The translations under genes and the position numbers were made by a program. Below, piece after piece: positions 10,870 through 23,240 of a DNA stretch of 64,000 bases. Positions within the stretch are counted from its first letter, which is position 1. Every line of letters begins with the position of its first letter. Where the stretch lies: NCBI GenBank assembly GCA_030549175.1, contig JAUKUA010000004.1, positions 2,976,001 through 3,040,000 of the forward strand, given 5' to 3'. The notes under the pieces were generated by a model. That model made no database searches and had not been told where the DNA came from. It saw nothing but the letters and a program-made list of their open reading frames with translations. This DNA is from Lasiosphaeris hirsuta (lineage: Eukaryota; Ascomycota; Sordariomycetes; Sordariales; Lasiosphaeriaceae).

Positions 10870-13085
10870 CTTGTCGTCGGACTGAACTGGAACAAAGGGA
10901 TGGGCCGATGGACGTGGCGGCTGGATCGGAGAGGATCAAGGGTTGCGACCGAGGCTGCAGCTTCTCCCAGCTCGAGCGATGTCAACGGTGGTTGTCGGAA
11001 GGATGCGAACCAACATATTCGGAGCGCGGCGCGTCACACATCAGACGTAGCAAACAGATGGGCTCGAAACAACGGTGGTCGAATCGCACCAAGCCTAGAC
11101 GCGGACGTGCGATTGCGAAATATTGCGGCGGCGATGTTGGAGGGGCAAGGGCGCCATGGATCTTCCGAAGGTGGCCGCTTTGCGGTGGATTGGATTTTCC
11201 TTGTAGAGAGACCTGTCTTGGTTCTGGGGGTCCTGGGGTACTGGACGCTCTGACAAATGACAGCCCCGAGGCAGACGCGCCAGCTCGGGATGCGGCACTG
11301 GTTGGCTCGGCTGATCCCCGGCCTGTTGGGAGCACTTGAAACGGAGAATGCCATTTATCGATAAGGCAGACAATCGTCACAGACAAGAAAACCTGCCCCA
11401 CGTGCTAGGACTTGGCCCCTGCCCCACACGGCATCAGGTCTTTCATTCAAAAGCAGACCTTCTCCCACCCGCGGCTACCCTTGAATTTTTCCCCTTTGCA
11501 CTCATCATTTCAACCCCTCTGCTGTGGCCTTTCCCAGTCAATCTGCAAGACGCATTACCGTTCTTCACCTGTTCGACCAGCAATTTCCAGCGCTAGCGTC
11601 GCCCTATCCCGTCCCTCCATTTGAAGCAAAATCCAGTCTATCGGCGTGATCAAAGTCGCCATCAGGAAAAGGAGGCTTTTCCCTCATGCCACAGATCTGC
11701 GTCGGGTAGACGACACTGGAAGCCGATTTCCTTGATGTGTTTCGTTCCCGTTATCTTCCTCCCGAACCTGGCTTGACTGCAGCCAAGTCACTCGTTTTAG
11801 GTGACTTTTGGCACTGCCCTCAACCTAGAGACATCGTGGTTTATCTCCCCTTTCGATCCCTAGACCAGCACTTGGATGGCGATGGGAGGACCAAGTTTTC
11901 TTGCTGGTCTTTGTCTTCAGTGCCGCCCCCTCACCCCATCTCTGCGTCGCATTCCCACCTAGGGTCGCTCGGTATCTCGTCGAACTTTAGACATGAGTTT
12001 TAGGGGGATGTCACCCTATCCATATCCAACGCCGACTTGACCTCACTTGCAGCTTTTTATCGCTTGAGGCCTTGACACACACAAAGTCCCGTTTTTTTCG
12101 TTGATGTTGATGGTCTTTGTCATCTTTCCATGCCGCCGTACCAGCATAGAAGCTGTTGCGTGACGGGTGCCGTAGCCATATACTGTCTTCAGAATATGGA
12201 GCCTTGATCGCATCAAAATTGCCAACAGGATGCACGGTCGACAGCAAACCTGGTCTTGACACATGATGCAGGCCTGCAATTGTACATGTACCTCATACAC
12301 ACCCGAGACTCGACGGATGTCTAGGGTGCCAGCCTCCGGGTTTGGTGAGAAGGAGCTGAGGTGCTCCCACGTGACTTAGACCGTTAGCCCCCCGCCAGGC
12401 AGTGGCGGCTGCGCCCGAGCGTGAGGCTTTCGTTCAACCTCCGGATTTTGGAACGAATTTTGAGCCGCCACAACTCGACAAACCCATCAAGACCCTAGAC
12501 TCCTAGACCGCGACGACGTCGGGCCAAGTCGACCGCAACTTCCACACCCCGTCAATCGAGGCTTGGACGTTCTCTCTATTGATTTCAGTATCCTTGATGT
12601 CGCGGCATCTATTTTGGCCAATTGGACCGGCCGTGGAGGAATTTGCGCGTGACGAGGCCGCTGTGTCGGAATCTCAAAATCCCAGTCGCAATCGCCGACT
12701 GTGAGATATCCTACGATTTGCGTCCGTCCTACACTGGGTAGCGCTATCCCAGGCCTTTTGTTCTCGTCGCGCCGCATTTCTCACGGGCGCTGTCGCGTGC
12801 GCAAGTGGCTGGAGCTCGAAACTGCGAATTGCTGGTCGGCCCGTGACCTCTGCCTCACCGCAGCTGGAGACGGCCGGGTTCGCCGGGGCCGTCCCGTCGC
12901 CAGTCGGCAGCAACGACCATTGCGATCTGATTGGACACATGCCCTAATCTTTGACCCTCAGCCCCCTTTCAACATATCTTTCACTATATCGTCCCGGCTC
13001 GGGCGCTTCGTCGTCCTTCCTCTCCCGCGCTTGAGCGCGTCTCTATTTCATCATATCCTACTCAGAAGCTTGCCTGGCGAGCGTC
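10870..13085. other. Divergent promoter region, ppg1 / zinc-knuckle gene
   Basis: About 2.2 kb upstream of both genes. The final 500 bases are rich in pyrimidines, as expected for a fungal leader. Overlapping open frames at 10762-11401 lie on both strands without domains and are taken as chance. No RNA gene recognised. Confidence 0.5.
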
Positions 13086-15483
13086 ATGGCGAGCGTCGCC
13101 CCCGGACAGTCTGCCGCGCAGACTGAGCCGATATGCTACAACTGCGGCACTCGAGGCCACTGGGTGGTTGCCTGCCCGGAGCCTACTCGGGACAAGCCTG
13201 CGTAAGTGCTACTGGGGGGGTTTTTTTTTTTCCTTCTCTCAACAGCCCCGGACGCAAACGGTGGCGGCGGAGCTGTGATGTTGTTGACTAACACATGCTC
13301 TAGTGGGTTTCAGCGATGGCAATCGCAAATTCAAGAGCATAGCCAGTCTTCGGAGCGGAGCGGCCCACCCCAGGACAAGAAGGGTCCCGTCGTCACCCGC
13401 TATCCTCCTCCACCCGGCCAGGCCCCTGCCATGTCAAGGTACGGGCCACCTCCGGCCCCGCCTCCGCAGTTTGCACCAGGTCCACCTCCGCCTATTTCCC
13501 CTCAGGGGTATTCACAGCCGGGCTATCCACCCCCTCCGTCATTCAGCGTGGGCTACCCACCCCCGCCGCCACCACAGTACGGCAGCCAATATCCCCCGGC
13601 TGCCCCTCCACCTCCACCGCAGTACGGTCAACACCCTCCATACGGCCAACCTCAGTACCCCCCTGCATTTCCGCCGCCAAGCTATTATCCTAATAGCATT
13701 CCTCCGCCCCCGCCTTCTTTCTCTCCAGGCGCGTACGCCCCTCCTCCACAGTACGGAAGCTTGCCGCCTCCCCCGCCACCCGCACCAAACCCCTACCCCC
13801 CCACTACCCGGCAGCCCCTCCCCCGCCGTCTGAGTACCAGTATCCGCCGGGGCAGCCGCCTTCATATGGTCCTCCGCCTCCAAGCACAAACCCCTTTCCC
13901 TCAGCTCCAGGCTTTGACCGTCCATATGGGCTCCCACCCCGGCCTCCACCGCCAGCAAGCCATGTCGGGCAGAATAACCACCGTGGCAGGCAAAAGAAGC
14001 ACCAGGAAAAACGGTCCGAGTCTCGTAAGGACAAACATCGCCAAGGACACGATAATACCCCGAGAGGTGGGCCCAATCGTAATGGACGCGATGGCACTCC
14101 CAAGGGCGGGTCAAACCGCGGCGAAAAACAGGCTGAGCGTCGAACTGTTCTCCCAGAACAGCCGCCAAAAGAGAAGAGACCGCAAACACCACCGGTTCCT
14201 GAGCCGAAAGAGGACGAAGACGAAGGTGATATCGATGGCGATGGCGAGTGGGACCCCGAGTCTGCGCAGGATCTGGAGCATGTGTTCGCTAAGAAGAAGG
14301 TAAAGCTCGCCGACCCCGTGGGTATTCCACTACCCTACGAGTATTCCGATGAGCCCACGATCCCACCGGCGTACAACGCCACATGCGTCAAGTCTGCCTT
14401 CTTCAACAAGGAGAACAAGCAGGAGTTCGCCATGCCAATCCGCGAAACTGCGCATTGGTTCACACTCAAAGACGATCCAGTGTTCAAGAGGCACCCGGGC
14501 ATGGTGATGCGGAATTTCTCCGATGACGAGCATGACTATCCCACGTACAACCCGCCAACTCCACCTCCTTTCTCTGATCAGATTAAAATGCCCCCTCGGT
14601 ATCAAGTGACGGTTCGGAAGGCAACGCCAGAAAAGAAGGCTCGGGGTGAGGTGCCGGGGAGCGGCCCAGCCAGCTACGCCCAGAGCTTTACCCCAGAGAA
14701 CAAGCATCGAGATTCACCATCATCTCGATATGATAGGCATGAGAGAGTTGGCAGTGACACCAAGGGCGAGAGGCGATCTGCGAAACGGTCCCGCGACCAA
14801 TCTCCTGATGCCATCGGTCGCGATGGCCGAGATTTTAAGCGGTCTAAAAACTCGGAGTCTCGGCGGGATACGCCTCGAGACGGCCACAGCAAACCACTCA
14901 CCCCCAGCCGCGGAGCATCACCGAGCCCCGTATTCAACATTGACGGGGACCCATGGTCGCCGCAGGCGGGTGAGAGCATCATCAAAGTTTCGAGTGATCA
15001 CCGATATCTGGACGTCCAAAATGATAACAAGTCGTCTTCGTCTCGGGAAGAGCGGGCGCCTTATACCAGCAGCATGCGGCACGACAGCGGTTACCATAGC
15101 GGCCAGTCCCAGGATAGGGCCAAAGCTTCATCGCATCGCGACGAGCGCAGCCGTCGTCCGGCGAATCGGCCGTTCCAGAAGCGTAGGTCGCCGTCCCGCA
15201 GCCGAAGTCGCGGTGGGTCATCGGATGAGAGAAGCAATCGCAGCAGGAGCGATTCGCCCCTGACAGCCTTGGAGGCGGGCCTTCTTGGGCTGACGGATGA
15301 AGTGGAGGAGGCGGAGAGGGAGAGGGAGAGGGAGAGGGAGAGGGAGGCAAGGGAGCGCAAGCTAAAGATGGCGAAAAAGCCGGTCAAAAGGGTGAAGGTT
15401 GCTGCGGCGTTTAGGTGAGTCCACCTTCCTACGGGTTTATATGCGTGACCTAAGCTAACATTTATGACAGCCGCCGCTGGTGA
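13086..15483 (+). CDS. CCHC zinc-knuckle, proline-rich and RS-rich protein (one-base frameshift)
   Basis: Exons 13086-13201, 13304-15414 and 15471-15483. A single CCHC zinc knuckle (C17, C20, H25, C30) starts the protein. A Pro/Tyr/Gln-rich domain with repeated PPPPQYG motifs follows, then an acidic-basic linker, a conserved-looking core (FAKKKVKLADPVGIPLPYEY, IRETAHWFTLKDDPVFKRHP), an Arg/Ser-rich region, an EREREREREA helix and the end AAAFSRRW. The composition suggests a nuclear RNA-binding or splicing-related role (inference). The frame breaks in a run of seven C at 13796-13802: upstream reads in one frame, while everything downstream for 1.6 kb reads cleanly in the next. One extra C would give a continuous 746-residue protein. 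No splice pair explains the shift. Confidence 0.82.
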
Positions 15484-16805
15484 GGAGCTTTGCCGACGAA
15501 GGACCCGATGCTTAATCTCCACCCATATTAATGGGTTACGATGGATATGATGGTTTGGCGGCGGCATTGTGCTGCCCTTTGCATGGCGTTTCCAGCATTT
15601 TACCTATGCATCAGCCTTTAGACGGGGCTGCCTAGGCACGAGCGTGGCTTTGGAGTTGTCGGTGTGGGCTGCTTTACAGGTGATTCTTTTCTTGTCCAAT
15701 GCTTGGCTTCAACTGCACTGGTTTCTGGTTTTCTAACTGCACTGGGTTCTGGATGTTGCAAACGCACTGGGTTCTGGGTGTTGATAGGGGCTAGGCTTGT
15801 TGGGCACTGAGCATGGTTTGCGATTGCTATTTTTGGCGCCCGGAACTCCCGCAGCTTGAATGGGTGGTTTTTGTAGTGTGGTGTGTAACATACAATAGAA
15901 CATAGGAACAGTGGCATGTTTCAGAAGCATTGTTGACAGGACTTGACTGTGCCGGTGTGTGATCTCTGTTCGAGGGCGGGTGTGCTGGATGGGAAGAGTG
16001 GTCAGTGACGGAGGCGAATGGACTAAATGCCGCTCGTCGAGACCCAGTGCCGCTTCCCCTACGATCGTGAAGGGGAACTTGGGGCGGGTGGTAGTCATGG
16101 TGACAATCTTGGCGTCGACGAGGATGGTGATGGTGGGGATGGCCCTACGACTTGGTGCCGTGAGTGATATCGGTGGCGGGGAGAGCGGTGGTTGCTTGGT
16201 CGATAACACGGCCAGCCTGCCAGCCGGCAGTCGATTGCTTCCCTTGGGTGTCCGCCCCACGATGAAGCACAGTGAGCATGGTGTTCTGGGATTTGGGATG
16301 AAAACCTGGGCGGTCAGTATCGTCTGGATTGTGCCTGCACACCTACGCTGAGCGGGGCCAGTGCTGGTGAGCATGCCTTTCTGGCTATCTAGTCCCCCTC
16401 TCCGCATCCCTCCTCTTCCTACTTCAACCTCTGCATCTCGACGCAGACGAGAGTTTCTCTTTTTTTTCTGTGCACCCTCGACAACTTTACTTTCGTCAGC
16501 GCTGGTCTTGGTAATCCATCTACCAACCATGAACAATCATCACTGGCATCTATTGCAGCTTTGAGATCAGACTCCCTACCCCTTACTCGACCTTTTTGAC
16601 AACTTCAAGCTGCTATTGCAGAAACCAGTAACCGGCAACTCACGATCGGGAACCAGTCCACCTGACAACAATCAGGGTAATTGTTGAGCCACCTTTCCCA
16701 TAGCAATTGGAAGCATCTAACCAAACAAAGAAAGACAGACAATCAGACAAAGGCTATTGTCTCAAAGCCGTCCATTTTTTTGCCAAGCGCTCATCTATCG
16801 CAGCC
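15484..16805. other. Intergenic, zinc-knuckle 3' flank and next promoter
   Basis: Short imperfect repeats of ACTGGGTTCTGG type occur at 15715-15780. CT-rich leader sequence precedes the next start. Open frames on both strands lack codon bias. No gene supported. Confidence 0.45.
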
Positions 16806-18001
16806 ATGGGTACCAACTTTTCGTCCTTCTCTCGGCCTACCCCGCCACCCTACAACAAGCTCGCGACCCAGACACAGCTCGTGACTGCCATCGAGGTCAT
16901 CCACATCACGGAGGCGGCCATTGGTGACATTGGCCGGGGCGGCCGCCGCTCCAAGAACAACCTTCACTACGACGAGCGATTCAAGGCTCCGTCAGCCAAC
17001 CACAAGAGCACACGTCCCGGCGTTAAATACGACGACGCCACACTTTATAAATTGATCGTTGGCTCTGGGTCAAAGAAGACTGTCACCGACCTGAAGGACA
17101 CCAAGGCCGAGATGATTCGCAGCCTGAGTACTCGGGTGGAAAACGCAAGAAAGGCCAAGCAGGTGGCAGCACCTGCCCTTCCTGCCCCTCCTGCCCCAGT
17201 TTACCTCGGTGGTAGCAAGACGGTTGAGGCCGAGGCCGAGGCGCCGGGACCCGCGGCGGGGACCGCTCCTGGCCGTCAGCCATCCCGGTTGACGGCGTCC
17301 GCTCTTGTCGGCAGCGGAAATGAGGACGGCAACACACGGATTATCGCCGCCAGCACGAGCCGAGAGAGTGTTGCCAGCAGCCGGGCTGGCACCAACCCCG
17401 CCAGCAGCCGCGACCACAGCCGATCTACGAGCGGCGCTACGAGTACCGCGGCGACAAGCTTCAACTCAAACTACGAGTCTTTCGCGGACCTAATCCCCCC
17501 CTCGACATAGAGGCCGGCACCAGCACCCCGACTCGCCCGGCCCTCCACGACAGCACCGCAGGCCACAGCAGTGCCGGTGCTACTCTAACCTCTCCCCCCG
17601 GCCGATCTCCCGCCGCCCGGTCTCCTCTCGCCCGGTCTCCCATCTCCCCGGCCGGCCGCTCCCCCTTAGGCCGAAAACCCACGCCACCTACCACACGATC
17701 CCCCGCCAGCCGTCCCGCCGCACGCCACACCGCCGCGTACCAAACCGCCCGGGCCAGCAATCAGACGGAGGTAAAGCAGCCGGCTCCCACGCACCTTCTG
17801 CCGGCCAAGGGCAACAAGGGCAACGGTGGGCACGCCGGCCACCGGTCGGAGCTTACGATGCCGAAGGGGGGCGCCGTTGCCGTACCTGCGGCCGGGCCTT
17901 CCCTGCCAGCCCGTGCGTCGGTGCCGGCGCTGCGGCACCAGCGAAGTCGGATTCCCGTCCTTCTAAGGAAGGCGGCGAAGAGCGTCAGCTTCGCCAAGTA
18001 A
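16806..18001 (+). CDS. Disordered protein of unknown function with N-myristoylation-like start (one-base frameshift)
   Basis: The protein begins MGTNFSSFSR, which fits the MGxxxS pattern for N-myristoylation, so membrane association is possible. Residues 20-105 are the most ordered-looking part (QLVTAIEVIHITEAAIGDIG, ATLYKLIVGSGSKKTV). The rest is Ala/Pro/Ser-rich, with SPAARSP/LARSP-like repeats and a basic tail ending KSVSFAK. As written, the frame stops at 17508-17510, right after a run of seven C at 17495-17501. In the next frame the sequence stays open for 166 more codons with the same GC-rich codon use, to a TAA at 17999-18001. With one more C the gene would be a single exon of 398 residues. 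No known domain recognised. The ATG at 16806 has a good context (CAGCCATGG). Confidence 0.65.
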
Positions 18002-19266
18002 GCTTCGGCTAACTCGTTCGTCCGGGGATTCGGGTGGAAGTTACCCGGTTACAGGTGTGTTCTTGTAGGATTAATTTTGGGTTTTTGTGCGCTGGCGCAC
18101 GTTGGGATTGTCGGTATTGTGTCCGTCTTTACTGGTTTTCAGCTTGTCATTTTGTTCGGGAGTTCGGTGTCGGCGTTTGGGCTTGGGCTTCGGTCTTGAC
18201 GGTTCGGATCGGAAGGTTGGGCAACCAGTCTCCTACGTATTACGCTCTTCGTCATGGCTTTTATAGAGGGGATGTGGTGGCTAGCCGACTCCGGTCAGCC
18301 CGTTATAGTCAAGGTCTAGGTGTTAGGGTGGAGAATGGGAGAGGGGGGGGGGGGGGGGGAAGGTGGGTTCGGTTCGGTTCATGAAGAGCACATGTGAACT
18401 GGATATCACACTTGGACATCGGGCAAACAAAAAGTTTTATACTACAAGAAAATTGGAAGATGGGTCGTCGGCGCACGAGAAAAAAGGATACAATTGAGTT
18501 TGGAGTTTTGGGGTTTGAGCAAGAAGGCACACGCATTTTCAGGAGCATTTGCAAAGAATACCCATGATACCTAGGAAAAAGGAATCTTACTCTGAAAGCA
18601 AATGGGCATTGGCGGGGTCCACAGAATATATTTTTGGTTGTATGAAACAAATTTGGGCACTACCTAGCATGAGAAACGGGGGTCCCTGCCCCTATTTCAA
18701 GATTCTGACATTATGACCAAATCACAGGACTCCTCGACTGCCAGTGAGTGGTCTCACTACAGACCCTCCTCCCCATCCGTCGACAAAGACGATCCCGCTG
18801 TAAAGGCAACAGATGGTGACTCATCCGGTTCCCGGTGAAAAAAAAAACGCTGGATTCCAAGGACCCGAATCAGATCTTTAAAGATTTGATACGAAGGATT
18901 CCAGTGAGCTGAGCTGATTGGACGACTACCTACTTGCCCTGGCAACCTAGGAATCCTCTACATAGGTAGGTACACAGTAGTCTATCATGCACATAACGAT
19001 TGGGTCTGTTCCAAGAATTCTATCAAGGAATTCCAAACAAACTAGAGAATAATCATTCCCCTATGTTAATGACAAGCTTGTTTCCTGTCTGCCAATTCCA
19101 TCTTTTAGCCCCAACAAAAATGTTCTTTAACTCAGCCAGAACCTCTCCGTCTCTCAACTCGCCTTGATTCTCGGTTCGTCCCCGAATTGTTTGTTCCGAT
19201 TCGGCCCTGACAAAAAGCTAATTGCCTGCTGAGTACGGGTCGACCGCAGCTTTTGGCTAACCATAC
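18002..19266. other. Intergenic, 3' flank with long G run
   Basis: A run of 17 G lies at 18343-18359. The stretch 18360-19100 is AT-richer than neighbouring genes. No coding region, RNA gene or repeat family was recognised. Confidence 0.45.
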
Positions 19267-22200
19267 CGAAGCACGACTGGGAGAAGTTCCGAGCCGATAT
19301 CGAGCGGCTCTACATTGTCGAGGAGAAGGCTCTGGTGGAAGTCGTCGAGATTCTTGCTATATCGAAGGGATTCCGCGCTAGGTCAGTTTCCTTCCGCGTC
19401 ATACACATTATGAACCCTCCTGACTATGAAAGCAGCAAATCCTCGTTTGAGAAAACGTCTTCGGCAATGGGGCTTCGCCAAGTACAACATGGGCTAGCTG
19501 AAGTGGAACGCTGTCGCTCGCATCATCGACAAACGGAGGAGATTGGGCCAAACAAGCGATGTCTATGTTTGGGGTGTCAAGATCTCGCAGGACAAGGTGC
19601 AGAGGGAGATATCTCGCAATGTTGCACTCACTCTCGGCTCTAAGTTTGCCACGAGTCTGGCTTCTCCTTCTCCTGAGCCCCCGGATGGGGTCTATATTTG
19701 CAGTGCTGCTCCTCGCCAGCCCTTCCCTGCATGGGATCAGGGCAGCCCTTGGCTACAGTTAACTATGTTGTTGGCCCAGCCTGGAGCTTACGGTGTGTAT
19801 TACACCCTCCCGCTTGCCTCAAGTTGGACGACGGCCTGCTAATGCGACACTTCAGGCTCCGTGGTGGGAGCTCCGATACCTTGGGCGCTAGATTTGACGA
19901 TAAGCCCAGCGCAGCACATCATCTTGACCGATTGGTTCCGCCTTGGGACTTTTCGTCGCGCCGATGATTGCTGGTGTTCGAAACGCGATGAAGCCCCCAC
20001 TGGCGCTCCGAGCGCCCAAGTTGTGGCAGAAGAAGCGTTGGGTCGAGTCATGCCAGAAGGATACTCTGGCCACCATTCGGTCATGGCCCAAGACGTAGCC
20101 ACCAACTCGGGATCTCAGTCGAGCGTCTTGGTGCGATTGTTCCTCCTCTCGAACAACTTCGCGCACTTTCACGCGGCAGGTTCGGTACCGAAAACGATGC
20201 ACAGGTCTCCATCTTGGTGGACCAAATCAACTCGGCTGGGTTATCGAGCCTGGTCAACCTCCTCTCGAAATCAAGCTACATTGTCGAAGCCATCAAGGAC
20301 CAAATCTTTGCCTGGGCTCTACGAAATGGTCGTGATGATATTGTGCGCCTGTTTCTGTGAAGCTGGGATGTGATCCAGACTCTGAAATTCTAGTACCGTG
20401 GTATCAAGGATCGCCACCAGAGGTTGCGGCTCAATTTAGAGACCGGAGGGCGTCTCTCAAAAATGATCCACACACTTCTCGAGCATGGCGCAAAAGTCGA
20501 GTCCCGCTCGGTATATTCTGCTCTTGATCTCACTATTATCACCGGCAATCGAGAGACAGCGGCAGCGCTAAGAGAGGCCGGGGCTTTGCCTATCTCCCGC
20601 CTCCTTGCTGGCCGCAATCCAAGCGGGGGATGAAGAAATGGTGCAAAACATCCTGTACACCGGGGTGGATATCAACACTCCAGCCATCCCACCGCTGGAG
20701 AGTACTGAGCGATGGCCACCGCTTACATACGCAGCGCACCAAGGACTTGCCGGTATTGTTAAAATACTCGTTGCAAGCGGTGCAGATGTCAACGCTTTGC
20801 ACCGATGGCACCATGAGTTCTGGACAACGGCTCTTGGCGTCGCGGTCGCAGAAGAGCAGGTAGAGACCGCTCGATTCCTCGTGACCAAAATCGGGGCGGT
20901 TCACGACCAGATAGGCGTCGATGGATACGTCGGCCTCTTGAGTATCGCATGTGTTGTGGGAAATCCCGAGCTCGTGGCCTTGCTTTTGGACGCCAAGCCT
21001 GGTTGTCACTTGCGCAGATGCTGTCCCCCGGGAACTGAGGTTTGGACTTCGAAAGGATGAGTACGGGCCGGCTAACTACAACCCCACAACATTCTTGGAG
21101 TTCTTGATCAGAAATCTGGATGCTGGGGAGGGGCTGCTTGTCGATATTTGCACAGAGTTGATCACCAGAGGTGTCTGCATTGAGAAGGCGCTAATGGCAG
21201 CTGTTGACGCGGAGAAAACTGAAGTTGTCAAACTGCTCATTCGGCACGGAGCGCCTTTTGAGCATACAGCCGGAGTTGGGGAAGAGGGCGTTTGGGCTCG
21301 CCATTGAGCTGGGGAACCCTGACTTGGCTCAAATCCTGCACGTCGCCGGAGCCGCCGAGATTGGGGGTATCCGTACCATTAAAGGCGTTGGAATGATTGA
21401 GTTCCTGCGTCGGGAAGGACTGTTCGACGACCTTATGCGTGAAAGTGGCTGGGCGATCACCATAGTACGGGCAATCGAGGGGGAAGAAGAGCTTACCCAG
21501 CTGGCTCGTCGCATCGTGGAGCTGGATCTAAACTTCAGAGGCAGGCCCCATGTCCTCGAAGCACTGGTGCCTCGCACCCGTGACGCCGACCTCGTTCGGC
21601 TTCTGATTGACCGCGGGGCGCGTTGTCGACCTAGCGCCCTTCTATCCGCTATCGAGTCTAACGCGCCCGACTCCATCATTTCTCTCCTGCTGGAGCGGCT
21701 CCTGCGACACAACGAGGACGGACTTCAGACGGAACCAATTCCAGACCATGTATTATCCCGTGCGGTTTCTGGCAGTCCCCGTATTGTGAGGGCTCTTCTC
21801 CAGGCCGTCGCCTGGACGCCTGGTGCGTTAGGTGGTGCTCTGAGCCGCGCAATCGACCATGGAAATTACGACTTGGTAGATGATTTGCTGCATGCAGGGG
21901 CAGAGAAATTGACGGCCCTCCAATTGGCATCATGTTGTGGCAATTTTCGCATTGCGCGCAGACTTATCGATGCCGGAGCCGACGTCAATGTCCCCGGGGC
22001 AAAAAGCGATGATGCTTCCGAGGATCTATATAATGTGGAACTGACGGCTCTCACACTTGCTGCCAGCAACGGCCGCCTCGAGATGTTGGACCTATTGCTG
22101 CGCCATGGGGCAGCGGTTGACGGAGGTGCAAGAACTCGGTATATCGACGCTATCAGAGCCGCCAGATGCAAGGGCCACAAAGCTGCTGCATCCCTTCTCA

Positions 22201-22514
22201 GATCACATGGTGGGTGGGCCGAGTCGGATGATCGCTTAGCGGTCGCGAGAGATTTTGCGGCTGCCACGGCTAGGAAGAATTATTGGAAAGCCTGGAAAGC
22301 CAAACACGACCTGGATGAACCGCCGCTGTATGGGGCGGCGGATGTTGCGATGGGAGCGCCTGAGCTTGAGCCAGGGCTGCATGACTGGGAAATGGAATAT
22401 GGGAAGTTACAAGATGCAGGAGCTACGATGACGGACTTTGACGATTTCTTTCGCAACGAGCTGCGCATGCTCCAGGGCTATGAAACGGCTGAGGGAAGTT
22501 GGTTTGACGTTTAG
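19267..22514 (+). pseudogene. Broken Clr5-domain ankyrin-repeat gene
   Basis: The left end (19267-19382, then about 19440-19840 after a GTCAGT...GCAG intron) encodes a Clr5-type domain: HDWEKFRADIERLYIVEEK, LRQWGFAKYNMG, LKWNAVARIIDKRR. There is no ATG at its expected start, and an in-frame TAG sits at 19496-19498 inside the domain. From about 20170 to 22514 the sequence encodes ankyrin-like repeats (VKILVASGADVNALH, IARRLIDAGADVN, MLDLLLRHGAAVD) spread over several frames. Clear shifts occur near 20340, 20420-20600, 21000 and 21265-21285. The last segment, 21310-22514, is a long intact frame ending in AEGSWFDV. Clr5-ankyrin proteins are common, fast-evolving accessory proteins of filamentous fungi. 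The lesions indicate a pseudogene, although some shifts could be sequencing errors. Confidence 0.75.
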
Positions 22515-23006
22515 AGCTGGTTTTACCACAATTTCGCACAAAGGCAGCGCTAACTACTACCGCCCCGGTACCGGTCAGTCCCCATGGCCACAGCCGATTC
22601 TCTCAACCGCAAGGGCAGCACTGGGCAGAGGGTCAGGGTACCCTCTTCAAATGGCGGGTTTCGAGTCTTTGTTGTTCTTGATGAGAACCATAGTAGGGTC
22701 GTTCTCAACGGGGGTGGTGTTGGCACTCGTAGTTGTAAGTCTTTAAATAAATGCACCCCAGATCCTGATAGAGTTTTTAATATCCCTAGTCCCTTTTTGT
22801 TGACCATTGAACATGCTCCTTTCACCTCACATACCGGGGAAATCAACCCATGAAAAACCGATGATCATTTTGACAACACTAGAGAAAGAAGAGCAATAGT
22901 ATTTACCACTTAACAACTAAGATCAGGGGCTGAACAGTCGCTCCCTTACACGAAAAGCTCTTGGCGCTTGTTGTTCCGCCTGGTCTTCTGGGCTCGCTCC
23001 TTAACC
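22515..23006. other. Intergenic, no gene seen
   Basis: Between the ankyrin pseudogene and the solo LTR. A short open frame at 22584-22853 (NGGFRVFVVLDENHSRVVL) has no recognised domain. Confidence 0.4.
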
Positions 23007-23011
23007 CCTAC

Positions 23012-23235
23012 TGTCACGGCCGGGTAGGTGGAAGAGAGACAAGGCTGTAGTTTACCTATCCTTTATTGTAGGAAAATAAGCTAAGGAAAGAGGAAGAAGA
23101 AGGAGAACAAGTGGTCGCCATATCTAGTTTCTTTATAGGAGTCCTTGGATGGCTCGGTGGCCCACACTGCCAGTGAATGGTCGTTCCCATGGTCGAGGGT
23201 GTTCCCGTGATGGCTGGTGGGTGCCGGCCGTCACA
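23012..23235. mobile_element. Solo LTR with 5-bp target-site duplication
   Basis: A 224-base element begins TGTCACGGCCGG and ends CCGGCCGTCACA, so its tips are near-perfect inverted repeats with canonical TG...CA ends. It is flanked on both sides by the same five bases, CCTAC (23007-23011 and 23236-23240). No internal coding sequence is present. This is the expected product of recombination between the two LTRs of a retrotransposon. Orientation and family (Ty3 or Ty1) cannot be decided from the LTR alone. Confidence 0.82.
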
Positions 23236-23240
23236 CCTAC

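Noticed and set aside
13539..14192. Minus-strand open frame across the zinc-knuckle gene
   Set aside because: Antisense shadow of proline-rich coding sequence.
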